64,000 nt of DNA from Streptomyces tropicalis (GTDB taxonomy: Bacteria > Actinomycetota > Actinomycetes > Streptomycetales > Streptomycetaceae). The stretch lies in contig NZ_JARJBB010000002.1 in assembly GCF_029269835.1 (NCBI RefSeq), forward strand, positions 372,001 through 436,000. The letters are read 5' to 3'. The number at the start of each line of letters is the position of its first letter. Positions within the stretch are counted from its first letter, which is position 1. The notes beneath the pieces are model-generated. The model searched no databases. It was not told where the DNA came from and saw only the letters and a list, made by a program, of their open reading frames with translations. The position numbers and the translations under genes are program-made. Below are positions 7,870 through 16,720 of the stretch, piece after piece.

Positions 7870-10244
7870 GCGCCCGACGGGGGCACCTCCCTGCACGGGC
7901 GGAGCCGCGCGCCCCGGGGTGGGTGCGCGACCTCGGCATGGGGGCACGGTTCGCGGTCACCGGGGGGCGCGAGGGCTGGATCCGGGTGCTGCTGACCGCC
8001 GTCGGCGTCGGCCTCGGCGTGGCCCTGCTGCTGCTGACCGCCGCGATACCGAGCGCGCTGGCGGCCCGGCACGACCGGGAGCAGGCGCGCCAGGACTACA
8101 CCTACGGGCGGACGGTCCCCCCGAAGGCCGCGAACACCCTGATGATCGCGGACGTCGACACGCAGTACCGGGGCAAGGACGTGCGCGGCCGGCTGGTGGA
8201 GCCCGAGGGGCCCCGGGCACCGCTGCCGCCCGGGGTGAGGGCCTATCCCGCCGCCGGCGGCATGCTCGTCTCCCCGGCGCTGAAGGCGCTGCTCGCCTCG
8301 GACGAGGGGACGCTGCTCCGGGAGCGGCTGCCCTACCGCGTGGTGGGGACGATCGGCGAGAGCGGCCTGATCGGCTCGCACGAGCTGTCCTACTACGCCG
8401 GCGCACGGCACCTCGAGCCGCTGATCGACGGCTCCACGGTCGCCCGGATCAGTTCGTTCGGCGACCCGCACCCGACGTCCGAGCACACGGACCCGGTGCT
8501 CGTGCTGCTGGTACTGGTCGTCTTCGTGGTGCTGCTCATGCCGGTCGCCGTGTTCATCGCCGCGGCCGTGCGGTTCGGCGGCGAGCGCCGGGACCGGCGC
8601 CTGGCCGCACTGCGCCTGGTCGGCGCCGACAGCCGCATGACACGGCGGATCGCGGCGGGCGAGGCACTCGCGGGCGCCGTGCTCGGCCTGGTCCTCGGCG
8701 CCGGTTTCTTCCTGGCGGGCCGTCAGGCCGCGGGCTCCGCCGAGGTCCTGGGCGTCAGCGTGTTCCCCGGCTATCTCACCCCCGCGCCGCCGCTCGTCCT
8801 GCTGGTGGCCGTCGCGGTCCCGGCGGCCGCGGTGCTGGTCACCCTGTTCGCGCTGCGCGGGGTGGTCATCGAGCCGCTCGGGGTGGTCCGCACGGGCAGG
8901 CCCGCGCGCCGCCGGCTGTGGTGGCGGCTCCTGCTGCCGCCCGCCGGCCTCGCGATGCTCTACCCGATGATCGGCCAGGGCCACGACGAGGGGAACTTCA
9001 ACCAGTACCTGGTGACCGGCGGCGTCATGCTGCTGCTCGTCGGGGTGACCGCGCTGCTGCCCTGGGTGGTGGAGACCGTCGTCGCCCGCCTGGCCCCGGG
9101 CGGGGTGGCCTGGCAACTGGCGGTCCGGCGGCTCCAGCTGAGCAGCGGCACGGCGGCCCGCATGGTCAACGGCATCGCGGTCGCGGTGGCCGGGGCCATC
9201 GCCCTGCAGATGCTCTTCGCCGGAGTGGAGAGCGACTACTCCCGGCCCACGCACCACGACCTCACCCGGGCGCAGATGCAGGTGAACCTGCCGCCCACCG
9301 TGCCGGTCCCGGACGCCGCCGCCCACTTCGCCCGCACCCCGGGCGTGCGCAGGGTGACGGCCCTGTCCTCGGGCTCCCTCGGCACCCGCTCCTGGCGCGG
9401 GGACCAGGACATCGCCGTCGAGCTGACCGTCGGCGGCTGCGCCTCCCTGCGGGAGCTGGCGGCGCTGCCGTCCTGCCGGGACGGCGACGTCTTCGCCCTG
9501 GCCGGCGGCGACGCCTCCGACGACGGCACGGCCCGGGCGGTCCTGCCCGGCCGGACGCTGTACGTCGATCCGTCGCCCGGCGGCCGGCACGCGCGGGAGG
9601 CCGTCTGGACGGTGCCGCGGGGCGTGCAGCCGGCCCGCCCGGTCAAGGACCCGACCGGGATGCTGCGCAGCGGCGTGCTGATGACGCCGCGTGCCCTGCC
9701 GGCCGGGGCCCGGACGACGGTCCACGGCGCGGTGTACCTCTCGCTGGACCCGTCGGTGCCGGACGTGACGGAGCGGGTGCGCAACACCGCGGCGGGGTTG
9801 TCGCCCATGGCGAACCCGATGCAGTGGGCGGCCACCGAGCACTCCCGGAAGTTCACGTCCATCCGCACCGGCCTGTTCGTGGGCGCCGCCTGCGTGCTGG
9901 CACTGATCGGCGCGAGCCTGCTGGTGTCGCAGCTGGAGCAGTTGCGCGAGCGCAGGAAGCTGCTGTCGTCGCTGGTCGCCGTCGGCACCCGGCGGCGCAC
10001 GCTGGGCCTGTCGGTGCTGTGGCAGACCGCCGTCCCGGTCGCGCTCGGGCTGCTGCTGGCGTCCGTGGTGGGACTGGCGCTGGGCGCGGTGCTGCTGCGC
10101 ATGACGGGCGCCACGGTGCGGGTGGACTGGGCGAGCGTGCTGACGATGACCGGCATCGGCGGGGCGGTCGTCCTCGTGGTCACGCTGCTCAGCCTGCCGC
10201 CGCTGCTGCGGCTGATGCGCCCGGACGGGCTGCGCACCGAGTGA
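7866..10244 (+). CDS. FtsX-like ABC permease
   Basis: 792 residues. The organisation is a first membrane helix (near 45-65), a large external domain, three helices (near 205-350) and further helices in the middle, a second external domain, and three C-terminal helices (near 670-790). This matches the duplicated FtsX permease layout of actinomycete exporters. The RLAALRLVGADSRMTRRIAAGEA and LSSLVAVGTRRRTLGLSVLWQ segments are the two cytoplasmic coupling regions that contact the ATPase. It starts with ATGA overlap and ends just before a strong terminator. With padR and the ATPase it forms one transport operon. The substrate is unknown. Confidence 0.9.
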   Translation: MSARRGHLPARAEPRAPGWVRDLGMGARFAVTGGREGWIRVLLTAVGVGLGVALLLLTAAIPSALAARHDREQARQDYTYGRTVPPKAANTLMIADVDTQYRGKDVRGRLVEPEGPRAPLPPGVRAYPAAGGMLVSPALKALLASDEGTLLRERLPYRVVGTIGESGLIGSHELSYYAGARHLEPLIDGSTVARISSFGDPHPTSEHTDPVLVLLVLVVFVVLLMPVAVFIAAAVRFGGERRDRRLAALRLVGADSRMTRRIAAGEALAGAVLGLVLGAGFFLAGRQAAGSAEVLGVSVFPGYLTPAPPLVLLVAVAVPAAAVLVTLFALRGVVIEPLGVVRTGRPARRRLWWRLLLPPAGLAMLYPMIGQGHDEGNFNQYLVTGGVMLLLVGVTALLPWVVETVVARLAPGGVAWQLAVRRLQLSSGTAARMVNGIAVAVAGAIALQMLFAGVESDYSRPTHHDLTRAQMQVNLPPTVPVPDAAAHFARTPGVRRVTALSSGSLGTRSWRGDQDIAVELTVGGCASLRELAALPSCRDGDVFALAGGDASDDGTARAVLPGRTLYVDPSPGGRHAREAVWTVPRGVQPARPVKDPTGMLRSGVLMTPRALPAGARTTVHGAVYLSLDPSVPDVTERVRNTAAGLSPMANPMQWAATEHSRKFTSIRTGLFVGAACVLALIGASLLVSQLEQLRERRKLLSSLVAVGTRRRTLGLSVLWQTAVPVALGLLLASVVGLALGAVLLRMTGATVRVDWASVLTMTGIGGAVVLVVTLLSLPPLLRLMRPDGLRTE

Positions 10245-10269
10245 CGGGGCACGCGGCCCGGCGGCCGTG

Positions 10270-10300
10270 AAGGGCCCCTCCCCCGAGGGGAGGGGCCCTT
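10270..10300. terminator. bidirectional terminator hairpin
   Basis: Perfect 14-base arms (10270-10283, 10287-10300) with a 3-base loop, starting and ending in AA/TT. It lies between the convergent permease and Roadblock-cluster genes, 26-28 bp from each stop. Confidence 0.9.
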
Positions 10301-10327
10301 CTCACGCGGGTGCCGGGGCGACGGCGC

Positions 10328-10756
10328 TCAGAGGCCGTACTCCTTCACCACGCGCCGGGTCTGGGCGAAGAGCATGCCGACGTTGACGGCTTTGCGGCAC
10401 ACCACCACGGCGACCACGTCCTGCTGCTCGGTCATCCGCACGAACAGGTGCGTCAGGTTGTCGCTGTTGACCAGGATCTCCTGGAAGAAGTGGTTGTCGC
10501 CGGTGATGCCGCGACGCTCCTTGAACACGTCCTCGATCATCACGACCGTACGGCCCTGGAACAGGTCCAGCGTCGCGCCGGCCAGCAGGTCGAGCACCTC
10601 CGGCGGATGGTTGTCCACCGTCTCGTAGGCCAGCAGCATGCCGGTGGCCATGTCGACCACACCGGACGCCACGCACTCGGGCGCGTCGTTCCGCAGGGCC
10701 TTGACCAGGCCTATCACCTGGTCGGAGAAACCGGGAGTCATACGCTTCGTCGCCAT
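10328..10756 (-). CDS. conserved actinomycete protein of the Roadblock-cluster, function unknown
   Basis: 142 residues, soluble, without signal or membrane segment. The fold cues (VASGVVDMATGMLLAYET, LFQGRTVVMIEDVF, FFQEILVNSDNLTHLFVR, DVVAVVVCRKAVNVGM) give the alternating beta/alpha pattern of Roadblock/LC7 proteins, with long insertions. It is probably a divergent member. It lies 4 bp after the preceding Roadblock gene, so they are cotranscribed and may form a heterodimer. Roadblock proteins in Streptomyces usually work with small Ras-like GTPases, but none is encoded here. The product call is tentative; the gene itself is well supported by codon usage and coupling. Confidence 0.75.
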   Translation of the reverse strand: MATKRMTPGFSDQVIGLVKALRNDAPECVASGVVDMATGMLLAYETVDNHPPEVLDLLAGATLDLFQGRTVVMIEDVFKERRGITGDNHFFQEILVNSDNLTHLFVRMTEQQDVVAVVVCRKAVNVGMLFAQTRRVVKEYGL

Positions 10757-10760
10757 CCCT

Positions 10761-11147
10761 TCACACTCCCTCGGGGGCCTTCTCGGTCAGGATCGAGTCG
10801 ATGCGCCGCAACGCGGGCTGGGTCGCCCGGTGCAGCCGGTCGACGTCCATCCCCTCGTCGCCGAGCACCACCATCAGCGCCGTGTCGCCGACGGCGTAGA
10901 AGGCCGCGCAGCCGTGGCTGCCGTACGTCACCGTCTGCCGCAGCACACCCCGGGCGGTCGCGTCCGCGGTGCGTCGTGCCAGCCCGAGGCCGGCCGCCGC
11001 GAGGGCGGCGAGCGACTCGGGGTCGATCGAGTCGGCGGTGTCGGCCGCGATGAGCAGTCCGTCGGCGGCCGCGACCGCGGTGTCGGTGATGCCCGGTACC
11101 TGTTCGCGCAGCCCGCGCATCTCCAGCGCCAGGGCTTCGTGGTCCAC
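10761..11147 (-). CDS. Roadblock/LC7-domain protein
   Basis: 128 residues spanning one Roadblock/LC7 domain: an N-terminal helix (LALEMRGLREQVPG), the hairpin ITDTAVAAADGLLIAAD, the helix SLAALAAAGLGLARRT, and the strands QTVTYGSHGCAAFYAVGDTALMVVLGD. These are typical of the dimeric proteins that regulate prokaryotic Ras-like GTPases in Streptomyces conservons. Unlike a conservon, no histidine kinase or GTPase is adjacent. The gene lies between the DUF4388-type gene (60 bp upstream) and another Roadblock-like gene (4 bp downstream), all on the minus strand, so one operon is likely. Confidence 0.85.
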   Translation of the reverse strand: MDHEALALEMRGLREQVPGITDTAVAAADGLLIAADTADSIDPESLAALAAAGLGLARRTADATARGVLRQTVTYGSHGCAAFYAVGDTALMVVLGDEGMDVDRLHRATQPALRRIDSILTEKAPEGV

Positions 11148-11207
11148 GTGGTCAACTCCCCTTCATGACAGGTCGCACGGGTGTGTCCCCCCTCGGTTGC
11201 GTCTGTT

Positions 11208-12119
11208 TCATCGGGCGGATCCGTTCCGCAGGCGGAAGAACCCCTTCCAGCTCGCCCCGTGGCGTTCCGGGGTGAGGGCTTCGGTGATGCCGCTGGCGCC
11301 GGGCGTGCGGCGGGGCAGCGAGTCCGGCACGGTGATCGGGCCGGGCGGCGGCGCGGGGCGCGCCGCGGACCGGCGCCGGCTCACCCCGGGCACCCGCTCG
11401 GGGACACGCACCGGGATCGGCGCGGGCGTCCCCGGGCAGCACAGGAGTCCGTCGCCGAGCATCCGGGCCACCTCGACGGTGACCGCGTAGACGCCACGGC
11501 CGGTCAGGAAGGCGAGGTCACGGGCGGTGCGGCGGCCGTCGGCACGGCCGAGCAGCTCCCGCTGGAGCCCGGTGACCGGGACGGGCGGGCCGTCGGCGGG
11601 CACCGGGCGTTCGCGGTCGGGGCGCACGGGGTGGGGCAGGGCCGCCAGGGCGGTGAGCTTGCGGGCCGCGTCCTGGAGCATCCGGGTGGGCGGCTCGCCG
11701 ACCGGTACCGGGGCGAGCGGCTCACCGGCGGGGGCGCGCTCGCAGTCCTCCACCGGGCCCGCGGCGACGGCGAAGGCCGCGTCGTGCAGCGCCATCACGC
11801 AGATCACCCGGAGCTGGGCCGCGCCCGCGTGGCCGTGGGCCGTCAGCGCGGCGGCGGGCCAGGGCGCGCCGCCCGCCTCGCGGACCAGCTCGGCCCACTG
11901 CTCGCCGGTGAGCCGTCCGGAGCGCAGCAGCAGGGCGACGGCACCGGGCGCCCCGGGGCTCTCGGCGGCGACGACGAGGCCGTCGCGCAGGTGGAAGACG
12001 CCGCCGGGCGTCCCCGAGACCAGCAGCCGTCCGGTGAACCCCTCGCGCCCGCAGGCGCTCAGCACGGGACCCAGTTCGGCGTAGCCGACGCGGCCGAGGG
12101 ACTCCCCGAAATCGCCCAT
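11208..12119 (-). CDS. DUF4388 (PATAN-type) regulator-like protein
   Basis: 303 residues. The N-terminal part (about 1-110: LGPVLSACGREGFTGRLLVSG, GVFHLRDGLVVAAES, ALLLRSGRLTGEQWAEL) matches the PATAN/DUF4388 pattern, a domain linked to GTPase and two-component signalling. A middle part (about 200-235: ELLGRADGRRTARDLAFLTGRGVYAVTVEVARML) looks like a winged-helix-style repeat. The tail is Arg/Pro-rich. The ATG at 12119 is preferred because AAGGGGAG lies a few bases upstream; an upstream open extension lacks a ribosome site. It heads a three-gene operon with the two Roadblock-type genes, which suggests it is their effector or sensor. Confidence 0.8.
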   Translation of the reverse strand: MGDFGESLGRVGYAELGPVLSACGREGFTGRLLVSGTPGGVFHLRDGLVVAAESPGAPGAVALLLRSGRLTGEQWAELVREAGGAPWPAAALTAHGHAGAAQLRVICVMALHDAAFAVAAGPVEDCERAPAGEPLAPVPVGEPPTRMLQDAARKLTALAALPHPVRPDRERPVPADGPPVPVTGLQRELLGRADGRRTARDLAFLTGRGVYAVTVEVARMLGDGLLCCPGTPAPIPVRVPERVPGVSRRRSAARPAPPPGPITVPDSLPRRTPGASGITEALTPERHGASWKGFFRLRNGSAR

Positions 12120-12298
12120 CGCTCCCCTTGGCCGTGTCGCACATACGCCTGACGCGTCGCACCGAGGGGGTATGTGTATCAGCGCCCGGGCACGGGCCGG
12201 TCCGGGTCTTCCCACCTGCCTGCACCTGACGGAATGCGCATCGGGGAGTGACCCGAAGGGTTCTGTTCGGCCCTCATTTGACCGATCGGGTACCGCTT

Positions 12299-13249
12299 TC
12301 AGTCGCCGGGGTCGAGTACCCGTACGGGCAGCGGACGGAGTTCCTCACGCAGTGCCGCCGCCAGCTCCCGGTACTCGGCGCCGCGGGCCGCGCCGGCCCG
12401 CATGACGAGCGCGACGCGGCGGGACGGGGCGGGCTCCGCGAAGCGGGCGGTGCGCAGCCGGCTGCCGCGCGAGGTCTCCACCTCCTGCGCGGTGCGCGGC
12501 AGCAGCGTGCAGCCGAGCCCGCCGGCCACCAGCTGGACGAGGGTGGACAGCCCGGCGGCGGTCGTGCTGACCGGGGCGTTGGCGCGTCCGGCCTCCCGGC
12601 AGACGTCCAGGGCCTGGTCCCGCAGGCAGTGCCCCTCGTCGAGCAGCAGCAGGTTCAGCTCCCGCAGCGCCTCGCGCGGGACGCCCGTGCGGCCGCCGAG
12701 CGGGTGGTCCGCCGGGGTGGCCAGGACGAAGTCCTCGTCGAAGAGGGGGAGTTCGACGACGCCGGGGACGCCGAGCGGCACGGCGAGGAGCAGCAGGTCC
12801 AGCCGGCCGCCGGCCAGCCCGTCCAGCAGGCTGGCCGTCTGCTCCTCGTGCACCTGGAGATCGAGGTCGGGGTAGCGGTCGTGGGCGAGCCGCAGGACCG
12901 CGGGCAGCAGGTACGGCGCGACGGTCGGGATGACGCCGAGGCGCAGCGCGCCGGTGAAGGGCGCCCGGACCGCCTCGGCCTCCTCCATCAGCGCCCCGAC
13001 CTCGGCGAGCACGGCCTGGGCCCGGACCGCGAGCCGTTCCCCCGCCGGGGAGAGCAGCACCTTGCGCGTCGTACGCTCCAGGAGGGTGACACCCAGTGTC
13101 TCCTCCAGCGCCGAGACGGCCCCGGAGAGGGCCGGCTGGCTCGTCCCGGTCGCCGCCGCGGCGTCCCGGAAGTGCAGATGTTCCGCCACCGCCGCGAACG
13201 CGCGGAGCTGGGCCAGGCTCGGCTGCCTGCGCTTGTTACCCACAGTCAC
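12299..13249 (-). CDS. oxyR: OxyR, peroxide-sensing LysR-type regulator
   Basis: 316 residues. A LysR helix-turn-helix (LAQLRAFAAVAEHLHFRDAAAATGTSQPALSGAVSALE) is followed by an effector domain with the redox pair Cys208 and Cys217 in DEGHCLRDQALDVC, the hallmark of OxyR. Oxidation by peroxide forms the disulfide and converts the tetramer to an activator. The gene is divergent from ahpCD with 133 bp between starts, where a LysR-type site lies. Both cysteines are present, so it should sense peroxide. It probably controls ahpCD and itself, as shown for the homologous streptomycete locus. Confidence 0.96.
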   Translation of the reverse strand: MTVGNKRRQPSLAQLRAFAAVAEHLHFRDAAAATGTSQPALSGAVSALEETLGVTLLERTTRKVLLSPAGERLAVRAQAVLAEVGALMEEAEAVRAPFTGALRLGVIPTVAPYLLPAVLRLAHDRYPDLDLQVHEEQTASLLDGLAGGRLDLLLLAVPLGVPGVVELPLFDEDFVLATPADHPLGGRTGVPREALRELNLLLLDEGHCLRDQALDVCREAGRANAPVSTTAAGLSTLVQLVAGGLGCTLLPRTAQEVETSRGSRLRTARFAEPAPSRRVALVMRAGAARGAEYRELAAALREELRPLPVRVLDPGD

Positions 13250-13265
13250 TCATAACCACCTTCGA

Positions 13266-13280
13266 TCAACTCGACCGAGT
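13266..13280. promoter_or_regulatory. LysR/OxyR-type operator in the oxyR-ahpC divergent region
   Basis: ACTCG-AC-CGAGT (13269-13280) is a perfect short palindrome overlapping a T-N11-A pair (T13266, A13278), the LysR signature. It lies 17 bp from the oxyR start and about 100 bp from the ahpC start. OxyR binding here is expected from the family and the gene order, but not proven by sequence. Confidence 0.55.
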
Positions 13281-13382
13281 GTAGCTATTTCCGCAATCAA
13301 TGCACCCTGTGCCACGATCACCCTCGTCCAACCCATGGGAATCGCCGGCGATCCCGGCGCTTCCTCGCTGCAAGGAGAGCGT

Positions 13383-13937
13383 GTGCTCACTGTCGGTGAC
13401 AAGTTCCCCGAGTTCGAACTGACCGCCTGCGTCTCGCTGGAGAAGGGCGCGGAGTTCGAGCAGATCCACCACAAGTCCTACGAGGGCAAGTGGCTGGTGG
13501 TCTTTGCATGGCCGAAGGACTTCACGTTCGTCTGCCCGACCGAGATCGCCGCCTTCGGGAAGCTGAACGACGAGTTCGCCGACCGCGACGCGCAGATCCT
13601 CGGCTTCTCCGGTGACTCCGAGTTCGTGCACCACGCATGGCGCAAGGACCACCCGGACCTGACCGACCTGCCCTTCCCGATGCTCGCGGACTCCAAGCAC
13701 GAGCTGATGCGCGACCTGGGCATCGAGGGCGAGGACGGCTTCGCGCAGCGCGCCGTCTTCATCGTCGACCCCAACCGCGAGATCCAGTTCACCATGGTGA
13801 CCGCGGGCTCCGTCGGCCGTAACCCCAAGGAGGTCCTGCGGGTCCTCGACGCCCTCCAGACCGACGAGCTCTGCCCGTGCAACTGGTCCAAGGGCGACGA
13901 GACCCTGGACCCGGTCAAGCTGCTGGCCGGTGAGTGA
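13383..13937 (+). CDS. ahpC: AhpC, alkyl hydroperoxide reductase (peroxiredoxin)
   Basis: 184 residues, the usual length of actinobacterial AhpC. The peroxidatic Cys51 is in FTFVCPTE; the C-terminal CPCNW (Cys164/Cys166) carries the resolving cysteine. It reduces hydrogen peroxide and organic peroxides in the cytoplasm and is recycled by AhpD. The GTG start is set by AAGGAGA five bases upstream; the frame continues upstream without homology. Its stop region overlaps the possible start of ahpD, so the two are translationally coupled. Divergent oxyR is the expected activator. Confidence 0.97.
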   Translation: MLTVGDKFPEFELTACVSLEKGAEFEQIHHKSYEGKWLVVFAWPKDFTFVCPTEIAAFGKLNDEFADRDAQILGFSGDSEFVHHAWRKDHPDLTDLPFPMLADSKHELMRDLGIEGEDGFAQRAVFIVDPNREIQFTMVTAGSVGRNPKEVLRVLDALQTDELCPCNWSKGDETLDPVKLLAGE

Positions 13938-13939
13938 GC

Positions 13940-14473
13940 ATGTCGCTCGACTCCCTCAAGGCAGCCGTCCCTGACTACGCCAAGGACCTGAAGCTCAACC
14001 TGGGCTCGGTCATCGGCAACTCCGACCTGCCCGCGCAGCAGCTGTGGGGCACGGTGCTCGCGACGGCGATGGCGGCGCGTTCGCCGATCGTCCTGCGCGA
14101 GCTGGAGCCGGAGGCGAAGGCGAACCTGTCGCCGGAGGCGTACACCGCGGCGAAGTCCGCGGCCGCCGTCATGGCGATGAACAACGTCTTCTACCGCACC
14201 CGGCACCTGCTGTCGGACCACGAGTACGGTTCGCTCCGCGCCGGCCTGCGGATGAACGTCATCGGCAACCCCGGTGTCGACAAGGTCGACTTCGAGCTGT
14301 GGTCCTTCGCCGTGTCCGCCATCAACGGCTGCGGCATGTGCCTGGACTCGCACGAGCAGGTCCTGCGCAAGGCCGGCGTCGACCGCGAGGTCGTCCAGGA
14401 GGCCTTCAAGATCGCCGCGGTCGTCCAGGCCGTCGCGACGACGCTGGACGCCGAGGCCGCGCTGGCCGAGTAG
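13940..14473 (+). CDS. ahpD: AhpD, alkylhydroperoxidase partner of AhpC
   Basis: 177 residues, all-helical carboxymuconolactone-decarboxylase/AhpD fold. The redox motif CGMC (Cys131, Cys134) with His138 forms the active site that relays electrons from lipoamide-linked partners to AhpC. The ATG start matches the conserved beginning [15 protein letters not shown]; a GTG two codons earlier overlaps the ahpC stop and could also be used. It is the second gene of the oxyR-controlled operon and is followed by a strong terminator. Confidence 0.96.
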   Translation: MSLDSLKAAVPDYAKDLKLNLGSVIGNSDLPAQQLWGTVLATAMAARSPIVLRELEPEAKANLSPEAYTAAKSAAAVMAMNNVFYRTRHLLSDHEYGSLRAGLRMNVIGNPGVDKVDFELWSFAVSAINGCGMCLDSHEQVLRKAGVDREVVQEAFKIAAVVQAVATTLDAEAALAE

Positions 14474-14495
14474 CCGTCCCGGCCGCGAGACGCCG

Positions 14496-14527
14496 CGGGC
14501 CCCGTCCACCGGAGTGGACGGGGCCCG
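14496..14527. terminator. bidirectional terminator after ahpCD
   Basis: Perfect 14-base arms (14496-14509, 14514-14527) around a 4-base loop, between the convergent ahpD and AI-2E permease genes. Confidence 0.9.
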
Positions 14528-14539
14528 TTCGCGTGTCTC

Positions 14540-15856
14540 TCAGACCGCCGGGTCGCCGACGGGGGCCGCGGGCTCGGCGGGCGGCTCCTGCGCCGGCACG
14601 TCCGCCGGGGGCGGTGCGGCGGGCAGTCGGGGCTGCTCCTGGGAGTAGCTGCGCAGATAGCCCACGACCGTGTTGGTCACCGCCACCAGCGGAACCGCGA
14701 CGACCGCGCCGCCGATGCCGGCGATCATCCCGCCCGCGGCGACCGACAGCACGACGGCCAGCGGGTGGACCCGCACGGCTCGGCCCAGGATGAAGGGCTG
14801 GAGCACATGACCCTCGATCTGCTGCACCGCCAGCACCACCACGAGCACCATCACCGCGGTGAACACGCCCTGGGTGACCAGCGCGACCACCACCGCGAGC
14901 GCGCCCGAGACGACCGCGCCGACGAGCGGCACGAAGGCGAACAGGAAGATGAACACGGCCAGCGGCACGGCCATCGGCACGTTGAGGAAGTAGATTCCGA
15001 GGCCGATGAAGATCGCGTCGATCAGGGCCACGATCACCGTGCCGCGGACGTAGGCGGTCAGCGTGGCCCAGGCGCGCGGGCCGGCGCCGGCGACTCCGGG
15101 ACGGGCCGCGGCCGGCACCAGTTTCAGCGACCACTCCCAGATCCGCCGGCCGTCGTAGAGCAGGAACAGCGTCGAGAAGACGGTGAGCAGGATGCCGGTC
15201 ATGGCCTCCACCACCACCGTCACGCCCTCGAGCCCGGCCGACGTTATCTGGTCGGTGTTGGCGCCGACGGCGTCCCGCAGGTTCTTCGCTATCTGGTTGA
15301 TCTGCTTGTCGGTGACGTGGAAGGGGCTGTTCAGCAGCCACTTGCGCAGTTCGTCGATGCCGTCCTGGATCTGGCTGGAGAGGTTGTCGATGTTCTCCAT
15401 GACCTGCCAGCTCACGAACCACCCGATCAGGCCCATGACGACGAAGCCGAGGATCGCGGTGAGCGCGGTGGCGGGGCCGCGCGGCAGCCCCCAGCGCCGC
15501 AGCCGCGCCACCGTGGGCTGCATGAGCGCGGTGATGAGCAGCGCGGCCACGAAGGCCAGCACCACCAGTTGCACGGCGCTGATGACCCGCATCAGCACCC
15601 AGACGGTGCCGGCGAGGATCAGCAGCCGCCAGCCGGCCTCCGCGGCGACCCGGACGCCCCACGGCACCGCGTGCGCGGGGTCGGGCCGCGCGGACGCGTG
15701 ACTCACGGGGGAGGCGGACGGGACGGTGTCCGCCTGCGGTCCCGGTGCGGGGGCGGCGTGCTCCTTCTCCACCTCGGCGCGGCGCTCGTCGAGCCGCTCA
15801 CCCATCTCGCTCAGACCCGCACCGACCCGGCCGAGCCACCCAGGCACTCGTGACAT
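14540..15856 (-). CDS. AI-2E family (PerM-type) membrane protein
   Basis: 438 residues. A soluble N-terminal part of about 65 residues is followed by around eight membrane helices in the AI-2E/PerM arrangement: two early helices, a soluble amphipathic section (FHVTDKQINQIAKNLRDAVGA), a pair near the middle, then the characteristic helix cluster with IEGHVLQPFILGRAVRVHPL. The family includes efflux and sodium/proton antiporter proteins; the substrate cannot be assigned. The ATG at 15856 is chosen for GAAGAGG upstream. The C-terminal tail is Pro/Glu-rich. It is a single-gene unit. Confidence 0.88.
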   Translation of the reverse strand: MSRVPGWLGRVGAGLSEMGERLDERRAEVEKEHAAPAPGPQADTVPSASPVSHASARPDPAHAVPWGVRVAAEAGWRLLILAGTVWVLMRVISAVQLVVLAFVAALLITALMQPTVARLRRWGLPRGPATALTAILGFVVMGLIGWFVSWQVMENIDNLSSQIQDGIDELRKWLLNSPFHVTDKQINQIAKNLRDAVGANTDQITSAGLEGVTVVVEAMTGILLTVFSTLFLLYDGRRIWEWSLKLVPAAARPGVAGAGPRAWATLTAYVRGTVIVALIDAIFIGLGIYFLNVPMAVPLAVFIFLFAFVPLVGAVVSGALAVVVALVTQGVFTAVMVLVVVLAVQQIEGHVLQPFILGRAVRVHPLAVVLSVAAGGMIAGIGGAVVAVPLVAVTNTVVGYLRSYSQEQPRLPAAPPPADVPAQEPPAEPAAPVGDPAV

Positions 15857-15927
15857 GTTGCGACCTCTTCCCCCGTCCGTCCCCACCACTCCTCCCTGGA
15901 GCCGTCGCGTCCGACGGTACAGGGCGA

Positions 15928-15958
15928 CAGCCCCTCCCCCAGGGAGGGGGAGGGGCTG
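15928..15958. terminator. terminator of the secreted transglycosylase-like gene
   Basis: Perfect 13-base arms (15928-15940, 15946-15958) with a 5-base loop, 60 bp beyond the stop of the minus-strand gene ending at 16019. Confidence 0.85.
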
Positions 15959-16018
15959 TGCGGGGTCCTGCGTGGCGCGGGCCGGTGGAGCGCTGCGGGC
16001 GCCGGGGGCCGCTCCGGC

Positions 16019-16720
16019 TCAGTACCAGTGGTTGGCCGCCCAGAAGGACCAGGCCTGGCACGGGCTGCCGTAGCGGCTGTCCATGTAGTTGAGGCCCCAC
16101 TTGATCTGGGTGGCCGGGTTGGTCCGCCAGTCGGCGCCGGCGGAGGCGTACTTGCCGGCCGGCAGGGCCTGGAAGAGGCCGAAGGCGCCGGAGCCCGCGT
16201 TGACCGCCTGGTAGTTCCAGCTCGACTCGTGGTCGACGATGTTGCTGAAGCACTGGAACTGGTCGCCCGCCACCATCTGGCGCGCCATCGCCTGGATCTG
16301 CGCGACGGAGTACGAGCCCTGCACGGGGAAGCTGGAGGAGTCGCGGCTCGCGCTGCGGCTGGCGGCCTCCGCCTTGGCCTTGGCGCGGTCCTTGGCCTCC
16401 TGCTCGGCCTTCTCCGCGGCCGCCTTCTTGGCGATCGCGCTCTGGGCGGCGGCCTTGCGGGCGGCCTCCTCAGCGTCCTTCTTCGCGCTCGTGTCGGCGG
16501 CGATGGCCTGTGCGTCGGCCTGCTGCGCGAGGGAAGCGGTCTGGACCTGGGCCTGCTGGCCCGCGGGGATGTCCGCAAGAAGCGTGGCGTCGGCCGCCGT
16601 CGCTTCGGCGGCGTCGTTGGGCTGGGCAGTGCTGCCCGACGCAACTCCGACGACGCTTCCGACGGCGGTGACCGCGGTGGCCGAGGCCACTGCGAATCCC
16701 CGGACCGAGATCCGGCTCAC
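16019..16720 (-). CDS. secreted lytic-transglycosylase-like protein with coiled-coil
   Basis: 233 residues. A signal peptide (about 1-32, GFAVASATAVTAVGSVVGVASG) leads to an Ala/Lys/Glu-rich coiled-coil (about 60-130), then a compact C-terminal domain from about 140. That domain, with IVDHESSWNYQAVNAGSGAFGLFQALPAGKY and TQIKWGLNYMDSRYGSPCQAW, is the lysozyme-fold transglycosylase-like domain of Streptomyces wall enzymes; the Glu in HESSW is the likely catalytic acid. The GTG start is chosen because AAGGA sits six bases upstream, while an ATG six codons earlier overlaps that site. A Crp-like palindrome lies 280 bp upstream. The protein probably cleaves peptidoglycan during growth or germination. 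Confidence 0.88.
   Translation of the reverse strand: MSRISVRGFAVASATAVTAVGSVVGVASGSTAQPNDAAEATAADATLLADIPAGQQAQVQTASLAQQADAQAIAADTSAKKDAEEAARKAAAQSAIAKKAAAEKAEQEAKDRAKAKAEAASRSASRDSSSFPVQGSYSVAQIQAMARQMVAGDQFQCFSNIVDHESSWNYQAVNAGSGAFGLFQALPAGKYASAGADWRTNPATQIKWGLNYMDSRYGSPCQAWSFWAANHWY

Noticed and set aside
10328..12119. Conservon (cvn) locus
   Set aside because: Roadblock proteins are present but the sensor kinase, DUF742 protein and GTPase that define a conservon are absent.
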